Assembly: GCF_000021485.1 (NCBI RefSeq)
Contig: NC_011761.1
Coordinates: 2,696,001 to 2,760,000 of the forward strand
Reading direction: 5' to 3'
DNA from: Acidithiobacillus ferrooxidans ATCC 23270
GTDB lineage: Bacteria; Pseudomonadota; Gammaproteobacteria; Acidithiobacillales; Acidithiobacillaceae
Length of the DNA: 64,000 bases
A program made the position numbers and the translations under genes. The notes beneath the pieces are model-generated. The model searched no databases and had not been told where the DNA came from. It was given only the letters and a program-made list of their open reading frames with translations. Below are positions 59,009 through 64,000 of this stretch, one piece after another (position 1 is the stretch's first letter; each line of letters opens with the position of its first letter).

Positions 59009-59383
59009 TCAGGCCGAAAAGGAAGATCCGCAACCGCAGGTGGTCGTGGCGTTGGGGTTTTTGATGACGAATTGCGCGCCTTCCAACCCCTCGCTGTAGT
59101 CAATCTCCGCTCCGACCAGGTACTGATAACTCATGGGATCAATCAGCAGACTCACACCCAATTGGTGCACTTCCGTATCGCCTTCGTTCATATTCTCATC
59201 GAAAGTGAAGCCATACTGAAAACCGGAACAACCGCCCCCCGTCACAAAGACGCGCAGCTTCAGATCGTCAGAACCTTCCTCTTCAATGAGCGACGCGATT
59301 TTGTCCGCTGCATTTTGTGTCAAGGTCATGACCGGGGGAATGGAATCCAGATCCGTCATCGTTTCCGTTGCTGTGCTCATCAT
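59009..59383 (-). CDS. erpA: Iron-sulfur cluster insertion protein ErpA (A-type carrier)
   Basis: 124 residues with the three A-type cysteines in GGGCSGFQY and the C-terminal TCGCGSSF. It delivers Fe-S clusters to apoproteins. It follows the pyruvate dehydrogenase genes, whose lipoylation needs the Fe-S enzyme LipA. Two tandem ATGs at the start are equally possible. Confidence 0.94.
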   Translation of the reverse strand: MMSTATETMTDLDSIPPVMTLTQNAADKIASLIEEEGSDDLKLRVFVTGGGCSGFQYGFTFDENMNEGDTEVHQLGVSLLIDPMSYQYLVGAEIDYSEGLEGAQFVIKNPNATTTCGCGSSFSA

Positions 59384-59512
59384 TCATCGCTCCATGCGCC
59401 GCAGCGCTTCATCCAGTGGATACCCGAGTATTTTGCTCGCTTTTGCGCGCAGGCGTCAAGCCATGACAGCACCCAGCTTGAGACGCGCCCCGTGCTGGAA
59501 TGGCGAGCCCGA

Positions 59513-62464
59513 TCAGCTCGCCGCCCGGGCACTGCGCCGCAGGCGGGATAACAGGCGTCGCGCCATTTCGCCGAAGAGTTCGGTCTGAGTCGGATGGGGA
59601 TGAATGGCGCCAGCCACCTGCTCCAGGGTCAAACCGGCGCTGACCATCATCACGGCCTCGCCCACCAGGGTATCGGCATGATCGGCGAGGAAATGCACAC
59701 CGACGATACGGTGGCTGATCTTGTCGGCGACGATCTTGATCAGTCCGTCGGTCTCGCCGGTCATCATGGCCTTGGCATCGATGCTCAGGGGCACCTTGAC
59801 CTCGACCGCGTCGATCCCTTCCGCCCTGGCCTGCTCCAGGGAAAGGCCGACAAACGCGCACTGGGGCCGGGTGAAGGTCACCCCGCAGTCTTTAGCCGCT
59901 TCATAACGAGCGCTGTGGCCAAGCAAACTGGCGGCCGCCACCCGTCCCTGCTGACCGGCGGTGTGGGCCAGCATGTAGCCGCCGATGACATCACCGACCG
60001 CATAGATATGGGGCACATTGGTGCGCCCGGAGGCATCGACGGCGATGACGGCGCGATCTCCCAAAGCCACACCGGCCGCGGCCAGATTCAGCCCACTGGT
60101 ATCCGGGCGCTTACCCGTCGCCACCAGCAGCAGATCACAGGCATAATTCGCCGCCTCGTCGCCTGACTGGTAACGCACCTCCAACTGGCCGGGTTGCCCC
60201 GCGACCTCCGTCACCTTGACTCCGGTCAGCACCTGCAAACGCAGGCTGTTATGGGCGATGGCCTTCATCAACTGTTCGGCGACTTCCTTTTCCATCTCGG
60301 CCACCGGCCGTGGCAGGGCTTCCAGTACCCGCACTTCGGCGCCGAAGTCGTGGAACATCTGCGCCATTTCCATACCGATGGCGCCGGCGCCGATGACGCA
60401 GAGGCGCGCGGGCGGCTGTTTCAGGTTCCAGACCGTATCGGAAGTCACCGCCGCACCACTCTTCAACGCGTCCTGAATGCCGGGAATCGGCGGCACAAAG
60501 GCGGGTGCGCCCGTAGCAATGACACAGGCTCCGAAGGTCAGGGTCCGCGCATCCTTGCCGCTGATCTCGACGCTGTGGTCACCGGTGAAACGGGCATAGC
60601 CTTCCAGCACCTGAATTTTCACACCCTGATCGGTTTTCAGGGCCATTTCTCCGCGGGTCTGGAGAATACCGCGCCGATGCTGTTCCAGTTGTGCCCAATC
60701 CAGCCTGGGAGTGCCCAGGGTAATGCCCATCGCCGCGTCGTGCTCGCGGTCGCGGATGCGATCCGCAGCAGCGCGCCAAGCCTTGGAGGGAATGCAGCCC
60801 CGCCACAGACATTCGCCGCCCGGCAGGGGCGCATCGTTGACCATGGCCACCCTGATACCGTTCTCTGCGAGCTCGCGGGCGCAGTCTTCGCCGCCGGGGC
60901 CTGCGCCGATGACCAGCACTTGCACGTCGTAATCCCCTTCGGGAATCACCGGGCCGCCGCTACCCAGCCAGTTCTCGGGATGCTCAATGGCCTGTTTCAG
61001 GTCATTGAGGAACAGCGCCGCCTCGGCGCCATTGACCACCCGGTGGTCTGCCGTGATGGTGATGGGCATGCCTTCGGGTCCATTCCCGGCGATCGCAATG
61101 ATGGCCGCCGTCCCCGGGGTGACGATGGCATCGAACTGGGCAATGCCGTACATCCCCATGTTCGAGATGGTAAAGGTAGGGTTGGTATATTCAGGTGGAC
61201 TGAGACGACGTTTGCGCGCCTTCTCCAGCAATGAGGTCCACTCCGTCTGCAACTGCTCCGGCGTCTTGCCTTCGACACCGCGCAGGACAGGCACAATCAG
61301 ACCACCGTCTTCCGTAGTCGCGGCAATGCCGATGTCATGCTGACTGCGTTCGACAATCTTATCCACAGGCTGATAAGCGGCATTCACCAGAGGGTGTCGG
61401 TGCAACGCCTGCGAAGCGGCCTTGGCGATCGCCACCGTGACGGAAAGCTTGTGTGCCTTGGCGGCGCGGATCAGCGCCTCGGGCCTGACCTGCACGGTGA
61501 CATGAAAAACCGGAATACTCAGGGAAGCGGCCATCGCCTGGCTGATCGCTCTTTCGATGGCCGTCATGGCGCGGCCGTTACCGGGCACCGCGGGCTCGGC
61601 AGTACCGCTCGACGCGACCGGGGCTGCACGGCCACCAGCAGCGCCGAGAACATCTGCGGCGACGATCACGCCCGCTGGCCCCGTACCGCGCAGCCCGTTG
61701 ATATCCACACCTCGCTGGCCCGCCAACTGCCGGGCAAAGGGGCTGGCGGCCCCTTGCTGCGGACGCGGCGCCGGATCTGCGCCCGGTACTGGGCCAGACA
61801 TGGCGGCAGCAGGCAAGGGAGTCGCTACCGGCGCCGATGTCGCATCGGGCTGGCGCAGCCCTCCGTCATGGACAGCGTTTTCGTGGCTTACCTGCTCCGG
61901 TGACTCCACTAGCCAGGCGATGGCCTCTCCTACGGGCACCACCGCATCCACGGCCACCAAAGGACCCGACAGGTATCCCTCACGGAACACTTCCACGTCC
62001 ATGATGGCCTTGTCCGTTTCCACCGTCGCCACCACATCCCCGCGCTGTATCCTGTCCCCCGGTGCCTTTTCCCAGGATACCAGCACACCTTCGGTCATGG
62101 TGTCGGAGAGCTGCGGCATCTTCACCGCATAGCCCTCAGGGGCGGGTGGCGTAGCGGATGCCGGCCCCGTCGGCACGACCGCAGGCGCTGCAGGAACAGG
62201 CGCTGCCACCGTTTCCACCGCGCTATCGGTGATATAGCCGATAGTCCCGCCCACCGGAATGACACTGTTGGCCTCGGCCAGGGGCCCCGCCAGGTAACCG
62301 GAACGAAACACCTCGACATCCATGATGGCCTTGTCCGTTTCCACCGTCGCCACCACGTCGCCACGCTCTACCCGCGCGCCCGCAGGCTTCTCCCAGGATA
62401 CAAGGACACCTTCCGTCATGGTGTCGGAAAGTTGCGGCATTTTGATGACGTAAGGTTCAGCCAT
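59513..62464 (-). CDS. Pyruvate dehydrogenase E2-E3 fusion (dihydrolipoyl acetyltransferase + dihydrolipoyl dehydrogenase)
   Basis: 983 residues. Two lipoyl domains carry Lys45 and Lys152, each in VETDKAIMDVEVF. A peripheral subunit-binding domain lies at about 241-272 (SPFARQLAGQRG), then the acetyltransferase core with His473 in DHRVVNGAEAA. After a short linker (about 500-510) a complete E3 begins: FAD loop VIGAGPGGEDCA, redox pair Cys551 and Cys556 in GGECLWRGCIPSK, NAD loop VIGAGAIGMEMAQ, and His957/Glu962 in HPHPTQTE. One polypeptide thus holds both E2 and E3, which are normally separate. No stop or frameshift separates them. It lies between pdhB and erpA. Confidence 0.94.
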   Translation of the reverse strand: MAEPYVIKMPQLSDTMTEGVLVSWEKPAGARVERGDVVATVETDKAIMDVEVFRSGYLAGPLAEANSVIPVGGTIGYITDSAVETVAAPVPAAPAVVPTGPASATPPAPEGYAVKMPQLSDTMTEGVLVSWEKAPGDRIQRGDVVATVETDKAIMDVEVFREGYLSGPLVAVDAVVPVGEAIAWLVESPEQVSHENAVHDGGLRQPDATSAPVATPLPAAAMSGPVPGADPAPRPQQGAASPFARQLAGQRGVDINGLRGTGPAGVIVAADVLGAAGGRAAPVASSGTAEPAVPGNGRAMTAIERAISQAMAASLSIPVFHVTVQVRPEALIRAAKAHKLSVTVAIAKAASQALHRHPLVNAAYQPVDKIVERSQHDIGIAATTEDGGLIVPVLRGVEGKTPEQLQTEWTSLLEKARKRRLSPPEYTNPTFTISNMGMYGIAQFDAIVTPGTAAIIAIAGNGPEGMPITITADHRVVNGAEAALFLNDLKQAIEHPENWLGSGGPVIPEGDYDVQVLVIGAGPGGEDCARELAENGIRVAMVNDAPLPGGECLWRGCIPSKAWRAAADRIRDREHDAAMGITLGTPRLDWAQLEQHRRGILQTRGEMALKTDQGVKIQVLEGYARFTGDHSVEISGKDARTLTFGACVIATGAPAFVPPIPGIQDALKSGAAVTSDTVWNLKQPPARLCVIGAGAIGMEMAQMFHDFGAEVRVLEALPRPVAEMEKEVAEQLMKAIAHNSLRLQVLTGVKVTEVAGQPGQLEVRYQSGDEAANYACDLLLVATGKRPDTSGLNLAAAGVALGDRAVIAVDASGRTNVPHIYAVGDVIGGYMLAHTAGQQGRVAAASLLGHSARYEAAKDCGVTFTRPQCAFVGLSLEQARAEGIDAVEVKVPLSIDAKAMMTGETDGLIKIVADKISHRIVGVHFLADHADTLVGEAVMMVSAGLTLEQVAGAIHPHPTQTELFGEMARRLLSRLRRSARAAS

Positions 62465-62519
62465 ATTTCACCATTGTTGAGTCAAACCGAGGTTAAGGAG
62501 GGGACGGATTGCCGGAATC

Positions 62520-63500
62520 TTACCGGCCCAGCATCTTCCGCACAGCGGCGACCACTTCTCCGGCATTGGGGATGGCCGCCTTTTCCAGGCGGCGATTATA
62601 CGGAATAGGCACATCCAGCGCATGCACCCGTACCGGCGCCGCATCGAGATCGAAAAAGCATTCCTCGTTGAGGATCGCCATCACCTCGGAACCCACGCCC
62701 ACCGGCGCCTCGTCTTCTTCGACAACGACGGCGCGATGAGTCTTGCGTACGCTGGCCGCGATACCGGCCCGATCCATGGGTTTGAGTGCCCGCAAATCCA
62801 CCACTTCGGCGTCGATGCCGTAGTCCTGAGCCAACTTCTGCGCCGCATCCAACGCCCAATGAACGCTGATGTTATAGGCAAAAATACTGACGTCCTTACC
62901 CGGCCGCATCACTTCGACGCCTTCCAGCGGCGTAAAAAACTCTTCGTCCGGGATCTCGCCCTTGAGGTTATACATACTCTCGTGCTCGATGATCACTACC
63001 GGATCATCACAGCGCACGGCGCTTTTCAGCAACCCGTAGGCGTCGCGCGGCGTTGCCGGGGTCACCACCCGCAGGCCGGAAATACCCATGAACACTTTCT
63101 CCATACGCGCCGAGTGCTGGGCACCCAATTGGTGCGCAGTGCCGCCCGGTACCCGCATCACGAAGGGACAACGGATACGCCCACCGGACATGTAATGGAT
63201 TTTCGCGGCATTGTTCATGAGCTGATCCATCGCCAACCAGGCGAAATTCACGCTCATGATTTCGACGATGGGACGGGCCCCGATCATGGCGGCACCCACC
63301 CCGATACCGGTGTAGCTGTTTTCGGAAATAGGTGTATCGATTACCCGCTGCTCGCCGTATTTGGCGAAGAGGCCGCTGGTCGCCTTGTAGGTACCGCCGG
63401 CGACGCCGATATCCTCACCCATGGCAAAAACCAGGGGGTCCCGCGCCATCTCTTCATCGTGGGCGCGCAGGATTCCCTGCCAATACATCATTTCAGCCAT
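62520..63500 (-). CDS. pdhB: Pyruvate dehydrogenase E1 component, beta subunit
   Basis: 326 residues starting MAEMMYWQGILRAHDEEMARD, with MGEDIGVAGGTYKAT, the TPISENSYTGIGVGAAMIG region and VVDLRALKPMD. It binds thiamine diphosphate with E1 alpha. The ATG at 63500 overlaps the pdhA end by 8 bases. Confidence 0.95.
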   Translation of the reverse strand: MAEMMYWQGILRAHDEEMARDPLVFAMGEDIGVAGGTYKATSGLFAKYGEQRVIDTPISENSYTGIGVGAAMIGARPIVEIMSVNFAWLAMDQLMNNAAKIHYMSGGRIRCPFVMRVPGGTAHQLGAQHSARMEKVFMGISGLRVVTPATPRDAYGLLKSAVRCDDPVVIIEHESMYNLKGEIPDEEFFTPLEGVEVMRPGKDVSIFAYNISVHWALDAAQKLAQDYGIDAEVVDLRALKPMDRAGIAASVRKTHRAVVVEEDEAPVGVGSEVMAILNEECFFDLDAAPVRVHALDVPIPYNRRLEKAAIPNAGEVVAAVRKMLGR

Positions 63501-64000
63501 GGCTGCCTGCCTCCTTTTCTGTGTATACGTAACGGGCGATATCTTCCAGACGCGGCTCCGGGCTCTCGGCAGCAAAGCGCACGATTTCATTTTCGATTTC
63601 GTCCAGGATGGCCTTGTCCATGGCGTGGAACTCGTCCTCGCTGACCACCCCGGCTTCCAGCAGACGGTGCTTGTAGATGCCGATGGGATCGCGCTGCGCC
63701 CATTCCTCCACCTCTTCCTTGGAACGGTAGGCGCCCGAGTCGGACATGGAATGACCCCGCAGACGATAGGTCATCAACTCCAGGAAGTAGGGTTTACGCT
63801 TTTCCCGCACGTACTGCACCGCCTTTTCGGCGTGGTCCATGACCACATCGATATCCTGGCCGTCGCACTGCGCCGCCTCGATTCTGTAGGGTGCCACCCG
63901 TTTGTACTGGTTGATCTCCACCGTCGAACGTTCAATGGCAGTGCCGATACCATACAGATTGTTTTCGCAGACAAAGAGCACCGGCAGATTCCACAGGCTC
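63493..64000 (-). CDS. pdhA: Pyruvate dehydrogenase E1 component, alpha subunit (C-terminal part)
   Basis: The frame runs off the window edge; about 168 C-terminal residues are visible. PVLFVCENNLYGIGTA and MTYRLRGHSMSDSGAYRSKEEV (the last holds the loop phosphorylated in mitochondrial E1 alpha) identify it. It is first of the visible pdh genes and overlaps pdhB. Confidence 0.94.
   Translation of the reverse strand, partial: SLWNLPVLFVCENNLYGIGTAIERSTVEINQYKRVAPYRIEAAQCDGQDIDVVMDHAEKAVQYVREKRKPYFLELMTYRLRGHSMSDSGAYRSKEEVEEWAQRDPIGIYKHRLLEAGVVSEDEFHAMDKAILDEIENEIVRFAAESPEPRLEDIARYVYTEKEAGSHG

Overview
The window looks like the chromosome of a chemolithoautotrophic, acidophilic proteobacterium of the Acidithiobacillus type. 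The evidence is a form I RuBisCO operon with CbbQ/CbbO activases, a glutamate-cysteine ligase of the distinctive ferrooxidans family, and proteobacterial envelope genes throughout (lptCAB, lptD-surA, kdsDC, tatABC). This taxonomic reading is inference; no rRNA or tRNA gene is present. Coding density is very high, no non-coding gap exceeds 300 bases, and many neighbours overlap as ATGA or GTGA.

Region 1 (1-13599, + strand) is the most unusual part. It is a tightly overlapped operon with a large reducing type I polyketide/fatty acid synthase, a PLP-dependent alpha-oxoamine synthase, two capsule-type Kdo-transferase-like proteins (KpsC-like and KpsS-like), a short-chain dehydrogenase, and a membrane protein with a sulfatase/phosphoglycerol-transferase domain. 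The gene set resembles the rhizobial rkpA-rkpGHIJ capsule region. By family logic it could build a long-chain amino-alcohol (sphingoid-like) lipid and attach sugar to it.

Region 2 (13573-28483, - strand) is a conserved envelope and regulation block. Read in its own direction it runs amgK, murU, two small unknown genes, kdsD, kdsC, lptC, lptA, lptB, rpoN, hpf, ptsN, hprK, rapZ, an EIIA-Man gene, ptsH, ptsI, an AsmA-like gene and mutY. The PTS genes form a phosphorelay without any sugar permease, so the role is probably regulatory.

Region 3 (28513-51464, + strand) starts with lptD and surA, then an ABC-2 permease without its ATPase, bolA, grxD, murA and a nearly complete histidine operon (hisG, D, C, B, H, A, F, IE). 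tatABC follows with its own promoter-like sequence. Next come cbbL-cbbS-cbbQ-cbbO and a GAF/PAS/GGDEF/EAL cyclic-di-GMP protein with a small coupled upstream ORF.

Region 4 (51587-64000, - strand) contains, read in its own direction, the pyruvate dehydrogenase genes (E1 alpha cut by the window edge, E1 beta, and a single E2-E3 fusion protein), erpA with a clear terminator, citrate synthase, gshA, gshB, and the pseudomonad-like cluster algH-ruvX-pyrR-pyrB-pyrC'. The last gene is a dihydroorotase homologue that has lost its metal-binding HxH motif.

Together the window covers carbon fixation, pyruvate oxidation and TCA entry, histidine and pyrimidine synthesis, glutathione, LPS transport and Kdo synthesis. 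The polyketide/oxoamine/Kdo-transferase operon is the best candidate for an undescribed system.
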